A program made the position numbers and the translations under genes. The notes under the pieces were generated by a model. The model was given only the letters and a program-made list of their open reading frames with translations, did no database searches and was not told the origin of the DNA. Positions 34,810-43,430 of a stretch of 64,000 bases of DNA are shown in pieces; positions within the stretch are counted from its first letter, which is position 1; every line of letters begins with the position of its first letter. The stretch covers positions 1 through 64,000 of the forward strand of contig JAFAAS010000103.1 of the NCBI GenBank assembly GCA_023426435.1, in the 5' to 3' direction. This DNA is from Verrucomicrobiota bacterium (lineage in GTDB: Bacteria; Verrucomicrobiota; Verrucomicrobiia; Opitutales; Opitutaceae).

Positions 34810-35678
34810 ACACCGCGACCGCCCACCCACTCGCTCTGCGCCGCAATGCCCTCCGCGCCGGCTGCTCCCGCGGGTGGATCGAAACCCGGCAGAGTTTCAC
34901 CGAAACCGCCAACCTCGTCGGCCATCTGGTTCCAGCCGCCGCATATATCGCCGTGCTGTTCATGCTTCGCGGCAAAACCGCCCCAGGCACCGACTTCGCC
35001 CTCAACACCATGGTGCTCCCGAGCCTGCTGAGCATGTCGATCGTCTTCGGCGGTCTCTCCGGCCCCGCCACCGGCCTCGTCGCCGATCGCGAAGACGGCA
35101 CACTCTTGCGCGCCAAAGCCACGCCTCACGGCATGCTCGGCTACCTGATCGGCAAGATCGTGATGTTCGCTTTGACCACGCTCGTCGGCTTCGTCGTCAT
35201 CGTCTGTTTTGGCGCAGTGATCGAAGATGACCTCGTTTTCAACGCCCGCGCACTTCTGCTGCTCGCCGTGCTCTTCGTCGCGGGAATGGTTGCAACCGTT
35301 CCCCTCGGCGTTGCCCTCGGCGCGGTCATGAAATCGACCGCGCAATCCATGCTCGTGCCGCTCGCGTGCGCGCTGCTCATTTTTCCCTCCGGCATCTTCT
35401 ATCCGATCTCCGCCCTGCCCTCATGGCTCCAATGGATCGGCCAGGCTTTTCCCATCTACTGGGTCGGCCTGGGCGCTCGCTCCGCCATGCTCCCCAACGA
35501 AATGGTCGCCGCCGAAATCGCCGGATCGTGGCGCACGCTCGAGATGTTCGCCGTGCTCGGCGCATGGGCCGCGATCGGCCTCGTGCTCGCACCGACACTG
35601 CTGCGCCGCATGGCGCGACATCAGTCCGGATCGGCGCTCGCCCAGGTGCGCGAACGCTACTTGTCCAAGGGATACTGA
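34806..35678 (+). CDS. ABC-2 type transporter permease
   Basis: A 290-residue permease with six hydrophobic segments (for example LVPAAAYIAVLFML, LVPLACALLIFPSGIFYPIS). FPSGIFYPISALPSWLQWI is a typical ABC-2 motif. ATG 34806 is preceded by AAGGAG, one of the few clear Shine-Dalgarno sites in the window, and overlaps the ATPase stop (ATGA). With the ATPase it makes one homodimer-type exporter. Confidence 0.9.
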   Translation: MNTATAHPLALRRNALRAGCSRGWIETRQSFTETANLVGHLVPAAAYIAVLFMLRGKTAPGTDFALNTMVLPSLLSMSIVFGGLSGPATGLVADREDGTLLRAKATPHGMLGYLIGKIVMFALTTLVGFVVIVCFGAVIEDDLVFNARALLLLAVLFVAGMVATVPLGVALGAVMKSTAQSMLVPLACALLIFPSGIFYPISALPSWLQWIGQAFPIYWVGLGARSAMLPNEMVAAEIAGSWRTLEMFAVLGAWAAIGLVLAPTLLRRMARHQSGSALAQVRERYLSKGY

Positions 35679-35681
35679 CGA

Positions 35682-35924
35682 ATGCCCGACTCCAGCGACG
35701 TCGTTCACAACCGCGTGGCCATGCTCCGCGCGGAACGCCGCATCTCCCGCCGCGAGCTCGCCGACGCGCTCGGCGTGCATTACCAAACCATCGGCTACCT
35801 CGAACGCGGCGAGTTCAGCCCGTCCCTCCATCTCGCCCTTCGCATCGCCGCCTACTTCGAAGTTCCCGTCGAAGTCGTATTCTCGCTCCAGCCTTTCAAA
35901 CGTCTCGGCGAATCGGATACGTGA
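35682..35924 (+). CDS. XRE-family transcriptional regulator
   Basis: An 80-residue Cro/CI-type helix-turn-helix protein (SRRELADALGVHYQTIGYLE, then PSLHLALRIAAYF). It begins 3 bases after the permease stop, so it is the last gene of the ABC operon. The short, DNA-binding-only form resembles YozG-like repressors that control neighbouring exporters. It probably binds the dyad at 33826-33843; that is inference from context. Confidence 0.88.
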   Translation: MPDSSDVVHNRVAMLRAERRISRRELADALGVHYQTIGYLERGEFSPSLHLALRIAAYFEVPVEVVFSLQPFKRLGESDT

Positions 35925-35949
35925 TCCGCCCGATGCACCTCCTCGCCTC

Positions 35950-35976
35950 GTAAGCCGCGAGCTTGCTCGCGCTTCA
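35950..35976. repeat. GTAA hairpin (6-bp stem, 2-base loop class)
   Basis: GTAAGCC-GCGAGC-TT-GCTCGC-GCTTCA. Same flanks as 33740-33766 with a covaried stem. It lies 26 bases after the XRE gene. Confidence 0.8.
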
Positions 35977-36040
35977 CTTTACGCGTCCATCACCGCCACG
36001 TCGCAACGCGCGATTTTCAGATTGCCCGTGACGATCGCCA

Positions 36041-37000
36041 TTATTCCGCGGCTCCGAGCCTCCGGCCTTTCTTCAAACCCACCCACCACGCCACCGTTCC
36101 GCACCCGGCAAACCCAATCGCGTTCACGCTGCCATGCAGCGCTCGCATCCACGGAATATCCAGCCACGGCCAGGGCGCAAAGTATCCGCGCAGTCCATAC
36201 AACGCCGACAACACCATTCCCGCCGCCAACGAGCATCCCGCCGCGACCCACAAACAACGCACCAGCACCGCCCGCCGGGTCGCCACCCCGAGCCACACGT
36301 GCACCATCGCCACCGCCGCTCCTGCGCCCGACATCAGCAACGCCGCGCTCGCTTCGATCCCGACGCTCATCCCCCACTGCGTCGCCGTAATCCCCACCGC
36401 CACCGCCGGCACGCCCGCCACCACCGCCAACGCGATCGCCGTCGACGCCCGCCCCGGTCGCACCGCTTCGAGCGCCCGCGACGCCAGCACCGGCATGATC
36501 AAACCCGCATAATGAAAATGCACCGCCGTCAGCAGCACGATGTCTTCGCTGAAACCAAGCGGCCGAATGCCCGCGCGATCCGCCAGCAACCACACCGCTC
36601 CCACCGCCGCGAAAACCAACCCCGCTTCGTTACACCAGGCGACCGCCCGGTTCTCCGCCGTTTTCCATAATTGCACGCCACCGCTCGTCGCAATCAACCC
36701 CAGCACCGCGCACCAAAGTGCCGCCGCCAACATCGCGCCCGGTCCCGGCGTCAACCGCAACGCCACCACCAACAACAACGCTCCGGGCAATTGCAGCCTC
36801 GCCGCCCAGCCGAGCAATTGCCGCGCTCCCGCCACCCGCCCCGGCCGATCCGCCACTTCGATCGCCAGCGGCACAAGCACCAACGCCGCGAACCCGACCA
36901 ACGCATGCCCCCAAGCTCCGTGATGCAGACTCGGCACCCGCGGCATCACCGACACCAGCCACACCGCCACGCCCACGACCGCGCGCCAGCCTCCGCTCAT
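36041..37000 (-). CDS. YndJ family membrane protein
   Basis: A 319-residue protein with about nine hydrophobic helices. LTAVHFHYAGLIMPVLASRAL is the characteristic YndJ segment (HFHYAG), and a second histidine is in RALHGSVNAIGFA. The family function is not established. ATG 37000 overlaps the stop of the DUF1990 gene (ATGA), which fixes the start and shows coupling. YndJ and DUF1990 genes commonly neighbour each other in other genomes, so a joint role is likely. Confidence 0.82.
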   Translation of the reverse strand: MSGGWRAVVGVAVWLVSVMPRVPSLHHGAWGHALVGFAALVLVPLAIEVADRPGRVAGARQLLGWAARLQLPGALLLVVALRLTPGPGAMLAAALWCAVLGLIATSGGVQLWKTAENRAVAWCNEAGLVFAAVGAVWLLADRAGIRPLGFSEDIVLLTAVHFHYAGLIMPVLASRALEAVRPGRASTAIALAVVAGVPAVAVGITATQWGMSVGIEASAALLMSGAGAAVAMVHVWLGVATRRAVLVRCLWVAAGCSLAAGMVLSALYGLRGYFAPWPWLDIPWMRALHGSVNAIGFAGCGTVAWWVGLKKGRRLGAAE

Positions 37001-37608
37001 GACACCTCTCCTTTCACCGCTTCCCGCATCGCCCGCTTTGAATCCCGCACGAATCTCGCCTGCAACCGCCGCGCCAAGGGCTTCATCAACCGCACCGGCC
37101 AATACCGCGGACGCGAGAACGCCCTCACCTCATACCAAACATCCCCGGCCGCATCCATCTCCACGCTGAACCGCTCCTCCCCGCTCTCCACGTGCGCCGG
37201 CAATGTCCCGTAAGCGAACCCAGATCTCCGCAACGCCCCCGCCTCCTCGATCACATAAACGATCCGACACGCGTTCACCCACCACACGCCAAACGCCTTC
37301 GCCTGCATCGCCACCACTTCGCCCGCCCGAATCGGCGTATCCGCCAAACTGATTCGCGTCCACGGCCCGGGAAACATCTTCCACGCCCGCACCGCCGCGC
37401 ACGCTCTCGTCCAAACCTCGTCGCCGCTCCCGAGCCGCACGCGATTGTCATCCAAATCGAATCCCGCCGGCGCCGCATCCGCCTCGTTCCTCGTCGCCCC
37501 CACGGCCGCATACGAAAACGGCGCGTCCCGCACTTCCGCCCGAAACCGCTCGAGCCACCTCTCCCCCGGCGCCCGCCACCTCCAAACCGGTGCAGCCCGT
37601 GTCTTCAT
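36997..37608 (-). CDS. DUF1990 family protein
   Basis: A 203-residue soluble protein. The segments WERFRAEVRDAPFSYAAVGAT, RISLADTPIRAGEVVA and RIVYVIEEAGALRRSGFAYGTLPAH-like stretch match DUF1990; the C-terminal SRPRYWPVRLMKPLARRLQ is basic and may touch the membrane. It belongs to the START/polyketide-cyclase-like fold class by my recollection, so it may bind a lipid or hydrophobic ligand. ATG 37608 lies in the loop of a perfect 10-bp inverted repeat (37589-37618), which may influence initiation. Confidence 0.78.
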   Translation of the reverse strand: MKTRAAPVWRWRAPGERWLERFRAEVRDAPFSYAAVGATRNEADAAPAGFDLDDNRVRLGSGDEVWTRACAAVRAWKMFPGPWTRISLADTPIRAGEVVAMQAKAFGVWWVNACRIVYVIEEAGALRRSGFAYGTLPAHVESGEERFSVEMDAAGDVWYEVRAFSRPRYWPVRLMKPLARRLQARFVRDSKRAMREAVKGEVS

Positions 37609-37618
37609 GGGCTGCACC
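37589..37618. repeat. Perfect 10-bp inverted repeat spanning the DUF1990 start codon
   Basis: ggtgcagccc (37589-37598) and gggctgcacc (37609-37618) enclose gtgtcttcat, which contains the start codon on the minus strand. It could be a dispersed hairpin or an initiation-control structure. Confidence 0.75.
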
Positions 37619-37699
37619 CTGTCACGCTCCGCGTCTTCGCGAAAGTGTCATCTAATGTATGACACTTTCCCGAACCTCCGCCTCGTCACCCGCGTTACT

Positions 37700-38158
37700 T
37701 CACTCCTTCTTTCCCGCGCCTTCCTCCTTCGGCGGCGCCGGCGGCAACACCGCGTTCAACCACGCGAGCAGCTTTTCCTTGCTGCCGTTTTTCTCGTAAT
37801 CTGCCTTCAACGCTTCCAGTCGCTCGTGCATCGGCGGCTGCTTCCGAAGGCGAAACGACAACTTCGCCTTGTGCGGCATCTCCCCCGTCTCGATCAACTC
37901 GCGCAGCTTCTGCGGATCCATCAGCGTCTCGCGAATCTTCTCGTCCGTGCTCATGTCGAGGTCCTCGCGAATCTCGGCTTTTCCGTCGATCACCTCGCCG
38001 TGGCACATCACGCAGCTCTGGTTGAAAATCTCCCGCGCTTCCGCCGGGATCGGCATCAACACATCCGCCGGATTGCCGACCGCCGCCTGCACAGGCGCAG
38101 TCGCAAGCGATGCCAAAGTGAACAGAAGGGCCGGGAGTCGAGCAGGTGAGTTCGTCAT
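37700..38158 (-). CDS. Small exported c-type cytochrome-like protein
   Basis: A 152-residue exported protein with a signal peptide (1-26, ending APVQAA) and one heme c site C49-x2-C52-H53 in SCVMCHGEV. The C-terminal part is charged and ends EEGAGKKE. It lies 16 bases downstream of the diheme cytochrome gene on the same strand, so both are one operon. It probably carries electrons in the periplasm; the partner is unknown. Confidence 0.78.
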   Translation of the reverse strand: MTNSPARLPALLFTLASLATAPVQAAVGNPADVLMPIPAEAREIFNQSCVMCHGEVIDGKAEIREDLDMSTDEKIRETLMDPQKLRELIETGEMPHKAKLSFRLRKQPPMHERLEALKADYEKNGSKEKLLAWLNAVLPPAPPKEEGAGKKE

Positions 38159-38174
38159 AGAAATTTGCGCAAGC

Positions 38175-39068
38175 TTACGGGGATTCGGCACCCGTCAAGT
38201 CCCTCGCCAGCCGCTCCAGCTTCGCCGCGTCCAAGGGACCTTCCGAGTTCAACCACAACAAATATTCCACGAGCACCGCGACCTCCGCGTCGCTCAATCG
38301 CTCCTCATACGCCGGCATGCCGATCGCCTGGCCTTCGAAATACGTTTTCGCCAATCCGCCCGCGATCCCCGCCTCGATCGCCCGGCCTCTTCCTTTCTCG
38401 ATCCAGTGCGCGATCTCCTCGCGACTCCCATCGTCCGTCAGCGCGAGAAAATCCTTTCCGAAAAACCCCGGAATGTAGCCTTTGAACGACGCCGGATTCC
38501 TCACGCCGCCCTGACCGAGCTCACCGTGACACGCGTAACAACCGTGCTGCCGCGACAACCGGTCACCCGCGATCGCCAGCTGCGCCGGCGGCAACTTCGC
38601 CACGTCCGCAACATCGATCTCCATCTCGTTCGCCATCGCACCGCCACCGAGTCGCACCCCTTCCGCCAGAATCCACGCCGCCACCGCGTCCATTTCCTCC
38701 TCCGACATGAACGGCCGATACGCCGGCATCTGAATAAACAACCGCTTGTGCGCCTCCGCCTCTTTCGCCGGCACGCCATTCGCGATCCAATCCAACAACA
38801 CCGTCGCTTCATCGATGCCGTTCTCCCACAACGTCGGGATCGGCTTCGATCGCCACACGCCATTGTCCAGGCGTCGCGAGTTCGGCCGACGATCATCTTC
38901 CGTCGGGCCGTGACACGCGAAACATCCGCTTTCCGCCGCCAGCGCCGCTCCCCGCACCACCGGCGAGAACTCCGGGTTGCGTTCGATGCGATAAACGATC
39001 GCTCCGCTCGCCGCGATCATCACCAGCACAACGCCCACCCAAACGACGGTTTTCACGAAGCGACTCAT
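38175..39068 (-). CDS. Membrane-anchored diheme c-type cytochrome
   Basis: A 297-residue protein anchored by an N-terminal helix (residues 8-27). Two cytochrome c domains carry CFACH (49-53) and CYACH (177-181). Possible axial methionines are in QMPAYRPFMS and IGMPAYEERL, each at the normal distance from its heme. It is the first gene of a two-gene cytochrome operon; a terminator of the gene upstream (39100-39133) separates it from DUF1552. It likely links quinol oxidation or a periplasmic dehydrogenase to the caa3 oxidase encoded 10 kb away. Confidence 0.85.
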   Translation of the reverse strand: MSRFVKTVVWVGVVLVMIAASGAIVYRIERNPEFSPVVRGAALAAESGCFACHGPTEDDRRPNSRRLDNGVWRSKPIPTLWENGIDEATVLLDWIANGVPAKEAEAHKRLFIQMPAYRPFMSEEEMDAVAAWILAEGVRLGGGAMANEMEIDVADVAKLPPAQLAIAGDRLSRQHGCYACHGELGQGGVRNPASFKGYIPGFFGKDFLALTDDGSREEIAHWIEKGRGRAIEAGIAGGLAKTYFEGQAIGMPAYEERLSDAEVAVLVEYLLWLNSEGPLDAAKLERLARDLTGAESP

Positions 39069-39099
39069 GCGTCCGCGTTCGCGTCCTTTCGAGGCTCAC

Positions 39100-39133
39100 G
39101 AAAAAGCCCGGCGGAAATGCCGGGCTCCACCTG
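39100..39133 (-). terminator. Terminator-like hairpin after the DUF1552 gene, built on a GTGGAGCC repeat
   Basis: On the minus strand: GTGG-AGCCCGGC-ATTTCC-GCCGGGCT-TTTTC. The 8-bp perfect stem followed by T residues is a good terminator, yet its GTGGAGCC opening is that of the dispersed hairpins at 30408 and 31176. So some copies may double as terminators. Confidence 0.8.
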
Positions 39134-39150
39134 ACATTGCGTCGGGCGCA

Positions 39151-40536
39151 TCAAACGTTGGTCAACACGCCCGTCGAATCGCCGAAGCGCTCCAAATCCG
39201 TCACGCCCGCCTGATCGGCGAGGCTCAGGAACAGGTTGCACATCGGTGTGCCGCCGTGCTGCACGTAACGGCCCGGCGTCAACTGCCCGCCGCCACCGCC
39301 CGCCAGGATCAGCGGAAGGTTCTCGTGCGTGTGCCGGTTGCCGTCCGCGTTGCCGCTGCCGTAAAGGATGCGCGAGTTGTGCAGCACCGAGTTGCCATCG
39401 ATGTCCTCGAGCGAATCGAGCTTCTCGAGGAAGCGGGCAAACTGGCTCACATACCAGCGGTCGATCGTCGCCACTTTCTCGATACGATCGGCGTTGTTCT
39501 GGTGATGCGAAAGGTCGTGGTGACCTTCGGTGATGCCGATTTCGCTGAACGAACGATTGTCGCCGTCGTGTCCCATGATCATCGTGGCCACGCGGGTCGA
39601 GTCCGTCTGAAACGCCAGCGCGAGCATGTCATACATCACTTCGACGTATTCCTTCTGCGTGTTCGGAATGCCCATCGGCGTCGCCACCGAAGGATCCACG
39701 TTCGGGCCGAATTGCTCCGCATGCTGGATGCGCTTCTCGATCTCGCGCACGCTCGTGAGGTATTGATCCATCTTCGCGCGGTCGTTGAGACCGAGGCGGT
39801 GATTCATCCGCCGGGCGTCATCGAGCACGAAGTCGAGCACCGACTTCCGCGTCTTCATGCGCAACTGCGCATTCGCCTGGCGCTCGCCATGCTGCCCCGC
39901 ACCGAACAACCGCTCGAACACCAGTCGCGGATTCGCTTCCGGCGTCATCGGCGTGGTCGGATTCTTCCACGAGACATTGTAAACGTAAGAACACGCGTAG
40001 CCCGAATCGCACCCCGCGGATTTGCGATTCGCATCGCAGGTCATCTCGAGCGACGAGAAACGCGTAAGATGTCCAATCCGGTTCGCGAGCGCCTGATCGA
40101 TCGACATGCCCGCGCGCACGTCGGTCGCGCTTTTATTGATACGCACGCCGGTGAGAAACACGGCGTTGCCACGCGCGTGGTCGCCGCCGCCGTCGTTGCC
40201 CGGATTCGCATTGCGCTGGTCCAGCCCGCCGAGGACTTGAATCCGGTTCCGCAGCGCCTGCAGCGGCTGCATGGTCGAATTCAGCGCGAAATCGGTGAGC
40301 CCGCCCTCCGGCCACCAGCGCGAGGGAATCGCGCCGTTGGGAAAGAACACGAAACCGGTGCGCAGCGGCGCGCCCGTCGCCGTCGTCGCCAAACGCGGCC
40401 CGCCAATCGTCGCCGCGACACGGTTCGGCACGAGCGAACTCAGCGTCGGCAACGCGATACACGCACCCAGACCGCGAAGGAAGTTGCGGCGGTTCATGGC
40501 GGCGAAATCGGAGAGGGGCGGGGTTGGCTTATTCAT
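39151..40536 (-). CDS. DUF1552 family exported protein
   Basis: A 461-residue protein of the DUF1552 family, common in Planctomycetes and Verrucomicrobia. A twin-arginine signal (NRRNFLRGLGACIALP) indicates export in folded form. MIMGHDGDNRSFSEIG and TEGHHDLSHHQNNADRIEK are the conserved His/Asp-rich segments, which look like metal ligands. The function is unproven. ATG 40536 overlaps the stop of the DUF1592-type gene by 8 bases; ATG 40497 (MNRRNFL) is an alternative that begins directly at the signal. It always pairs with the cytochrome/DUF1592 protein upstream, so the two probably form one secreted redox system. Confidence 0.87.
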   Translation of the reverse strand: MNKPTPPLSDFAAMNRRNFLRGLGACIALPTLSSLVPNRVAATIGGPRLATTATGAPLRTGFVFFPNGAIPSRWWPEGGLTDFALNSTMQPLQALRNRIQVLGGLDQRNANPGNDGGGDHARGNAVFLTGVRINKSATDVRAGMSIDQALANRIGHLTRFSSLEMTCDANRKSAGCDSGYACSYVYNVSWKNPTTPMTPEANPRLVFERLFGAGQHGERQANAQLRMKTRKSVLDFVLDDARRMNHRLGLNDRAKMDQYLTSVREIEKRIQHAEQFGPNVDPSVATPMGIPNTQKEYVEVMYDMLALAFQTDSTRVATMIMGHDGDNRSFSEIGITEGHHDLSHHQNNADRIEKVATIDRWYVSQFARFLEKLDSLEDIDGNSVLHNSRILYGSGNADGNRHTHENLPLILAGGGGGQLTPGRYVQHGGTPMCNLFLSLADQAGVTDLERFGDSTGVLTNV

Positions 40537-43243
40537 GGGTGGTAGGTGCGTTGTGGGTGACACGCGACAGCGCAGCCGCAGGGGCAGCATGCAGCGCGTG
40601 AAGGGTTTCTGTCTGACGCCGTTGCTGGAACGGTGCCGATTCGACGATGCCGCGCAAGAGCGCAGACGGTTTTCCACCGGCCGCATTCAGCTGGGCAACG
40701 AGAGCGTCCAGGGTGTCGACATCGTAATATTCGACACCGCGGCCGAGAGCATAAGTGAGCAATTTCTCGGCAAAGGAATGATAGAAGTCCTCCCGGTGCT
40801 CGTTCGCGAGGATCCGCTTCAAATCCCGGATATCCTTGAACTCCTCGCCCGTCACGAGCTGCCCCGAGGTCTCGATCGGCTGGTTCATCTCCTCGACGCG
40901 CCATTTGCCCATCGCATTGAAATTCTCCAACGCCAGCCCGAGCGGATCCATGCGGCTGTGGCACGACGCACACATCTTGTTGCGGGCATGCAGATCCATC
41001 GTCTCGCGCAAACTCATCTGCGCGATTTCCTCCGGACTCGCCACATCCTCGAGCGCCGGGATGTTCGGCGGCGGCGGCGCCGGCGGCGTGCCGAGAATCG
41101 CCTCCAGGATGAAAACGCCCCGCTTCACCGGCGACGTGCGCGTCGGATTCGACGTCACCGCGAGGACCGTGCCTTGCGTCAGCACACCGCCGCGCGGGCT
41201 GTCGGGCGGCAACTCCACCTTGCGCATCTCCTCGCCCGTCACGCCTTCGATATCGTAATACTTCGCCAGCTCCTCGTTGAGGAAGGTGTAGTTGCTATCC
41301 ACCAATTCGGTCAGCGTTCGATCCTGCTGAATGATGTATTCGAAATACCGCTCCGTCTCCTCCAGCATCGCCTCGCGAATGCCGTTGGTCAGATCGGGAC
41401 GCGGCCGGCGCACCACCGCAAGAAACGCTTGCCGCGCCTCACGCATCGCCAGCCGGTCTTCCTCGGTCCGCTCTTCCTCCGGAATGGTCATCACCCGGCG
41501 GAAGGTATCCCGCGCTTTTTCGAACGCCGGATTCGGGTTCTCGCGCAGGTAAATATCGAGACTATTGATCACGACCGTCGTGATGTCGCGGGCCTGCAAC
41601 CACTGTCCCGCAAAGTTCCGCACGAACTCCTTCGCCTTCGGATGCTTCAACATCCGATCGAGCTGCGCCGTGATGTTCGCGCGCAGCTGCTTCTTGCCCG
41701 CGAGCTCCATCAGCTCGTCGTCCGGCATCGTCGACCAGAGGAAATACGACAAACGCGACGCCAGCGCATACTCATCCACGAAGGGATGCACCTGCCCCGG
41801 CTGCAACGGCTCCACATCTTCTTCCCGGAAAATAAATCGCGGCGACGCCAGCACCGCCACCATCGCCTGCGCAATCCCCGCTTCGACCGTGTTGCCCGGC
41901 TCCGAATACGTGCCTTCCGCGATATCGACCAACCGCTCGATCGTCCGCTCATCCACCGGCCGCCGAAACGCCTTCGTCGCAAACTTCTCGAGCGTCGCAC
42001 GCGCGAACTTCCGCTTGCCCGCCTCGTCCGCCGTCGGCGTTCCCACAAAGAACTTCGTGTAGTTTTCCGGCTGCACCCAGTGCTCCTCAGCCAGCGGGCC
42101 GCGCACCGTCACGCCATTCAACCGAAGCCGCAGCAATCGCGGCTGCGGTTTGTCTTCGCCCATCGGATGGATCTCCACCGCCAGTTCGTGCGCGCCGGGC
42201 TTCCAATCGCGATCGAAGGTTAAAACAAAATTCTTTTCGCCCTGCCGCGTGAACTCCTGCTCGAACAAGGTCTCGCCGTCCGCCTTGAACACCAAGCGGC
42301 AGCGATTGTAATCGAAAACGTCATCCACGTAGCGTTCGACCGTCTTGAAATCGAGCACCAGCTGATACTTTCCCGCCTGCTCGACCGTGTGCTTAGCGCC
42401 GACCCGCACCGGGGTATAATAGTAAAGATCCAACGCTTTCCCCGCAGCCCGCTGCGGCAACGGCCGCAATGCCTCCTTCGGCACCTCGCCTTTCTTCATG
42501 ACCGCGAGCGAAATCGGCTCCGACGGTCCCGGCGCGAATCCTTCCGGCAACGGCAGCGATTCCACGTGCACGAACCCTTCGCCCGCGATCCGTCGCTCCG
42601 CCGGAACCCGCGTCTGCATCGGGACCGCGCGCTCCACGATCGTCTGCGCCGCATCGAGGTATTTCTCCATCAACATCGGCGAGATCGTCAGCACGTCGCC
42701 AATGTTGTCGAAACCGTGACCCGTGTCGTCCGCCGGAAACTCGTCCTTCGTGTTGTAATCCACCCCCATCAGGTCGCGGATCGTGTTGCGATACTCGACG
42801 CGATTGAGACGCCGCACCGTCACCCGGCCCGGATCGGGCACTCCCGGATCGAGCTCAAATGCATCGCGCTTGATCCAAGTAACGAGCTTCTCGAGTTCCT
42901 CGGACTCCATCTGCGCCTCGTCCGCCGGCGGCATGATCTTCGCCCTAACGTTCTTCATCACGCGCAACCACAGCTTGTGATCGCGCAACGTCTCGTCGTC
43001 CGAAAACCCATCCAACACCACCCCGCCCTTGTCGCTGCCATAACCGTGGCAGTCGTAACAATATTGATCCAGGATCGGCTGGATCTCCTCCTGGAACTGC
43101 GTGAGCGCCGGATCCGTCGTCGGCGTGGTTGTCGCAGCCAAACGGATACCTCCCAACAGCATGGCACCAAGCCAGACCCCACCCCGCAGGGTGAGGCAGT
43201 TTCGGGGGAAAGCGCCAATGCTAAGCGAAAAGGAAAGGGGCAT
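40529..43243 (-). CDS. Multidomain DUF1592/DUF1588/DUF1585 cytochrome c-like protein
   Basis: A 904-residue exported protein. After an N-terminal signal it has a cytochrome c domain with C62-x2-C65-H66 (CYDCHG). Then come DUF1587 (RRLNRVEYRNTIRDLMGVD), a carbohydrate-binding-like central region, DUF1595 (KAFRRPVDERTIERLVDIA), DUF1592 (ASRLSYFLWSTMPDDEL), DUF1588 (RGGVLTQGTVLAVTSNPTRT) and DUF1585 (SFAEKLLTYALGRGVEYYD). This order is typical of planctomycete/verrucomicrobial proteins next to DUF1552. Their chemistry is unknown. It is the first gene of the pair and diverges from the AMP nucleosidase gene. Confidence 0.9.
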   Translation of the reverse strand: MPLSFSLSIGAFPRNCLTLRGGVWLGAMLLGGIRLAATTTPTTDPALTQFQEEIQPILDQYCYDCHGYGSDKGGVVLDGFSDDETLRDHKLWLRVMKNVRAKIMPPADEAQMESEELEKLVTWIKRDAFELDPGVPDPGRVTVRRLNRVEYRNTIRDLMGVDYNTKDEFPADDTGHGFDNIGDVLTISPMLMEKYLDAAQTIVERAVPMQTRVPAERRIAGEGFVHVESLPLPEGFAPGPSEPISLAVMKKGEVPKEALRPLPQRAAGKALDLYYYTPVRVGAKHTVEQAGKYQLVLDFKTVERYVDDVFDYNRCRLVFKADGETLFEQEFTRQGEKNFVLTFDRDWKPGAHELAVEIHPMGEDKPQPRLLRLRLNGVTVRGPLAEEHWVQPENYTKFFVGTPTADEAGKRKFARATLEKFATKAFRRPVDERTIERLVDIAEGTYSEPGNTVEAGIAQAMVAVLASPRFIFREEDVEPLQPGQVHPFVDEYALASRLSYFLWSTMPDDELMELAGKKQLRANITAQLDRMLKHPKAKEFVRNFAGQWLQARDITTVVINSLDIYLRENPNPAFEKARDTFRRVMTIPEEERTEEDRLAMREARQAFLAVVRRPRPDLTNGIREAMLEETERYFEYIIQQDRTLTELVDSNYTFLNEELAKYYDIEGVTGEEMRKVELPPDSPRGGVLTQGTVLAVTSNPTRTSPVKRGVFILEAILGTPPAPPPPNIPALEDVASPEEIAQMSLRETMDLHARNKMCASCHSRMDPLGLALENFNAMGKWRVEEMNQPIETSGQLVTGEEFKDIRDLKRILANEHREDFYHSFAEKLLTYALGRGVEYYDVDTLDALVAQLNAAGGKPSALLRGIVESAPFQQRRQTETLHALHAAPAAALSRVTHNAPTTHE

Positions 43244-43430
43244 GGGAAAGGGGCCTTACGAACCAGCGCCTCGGAAGACGAACGGCAACCGGCAAGGATG
43301 CGCACGATGACGCGCAAAATAAACGAACTTCGTTCGCGGCGGCAACGCCCACCCCTGATCCCCCCCGCGCCCACGGCGAACCACCCACTTTTCGACTGCA
43401 TTCACCCCTCTCGCACGCAGACTTCGTCTC

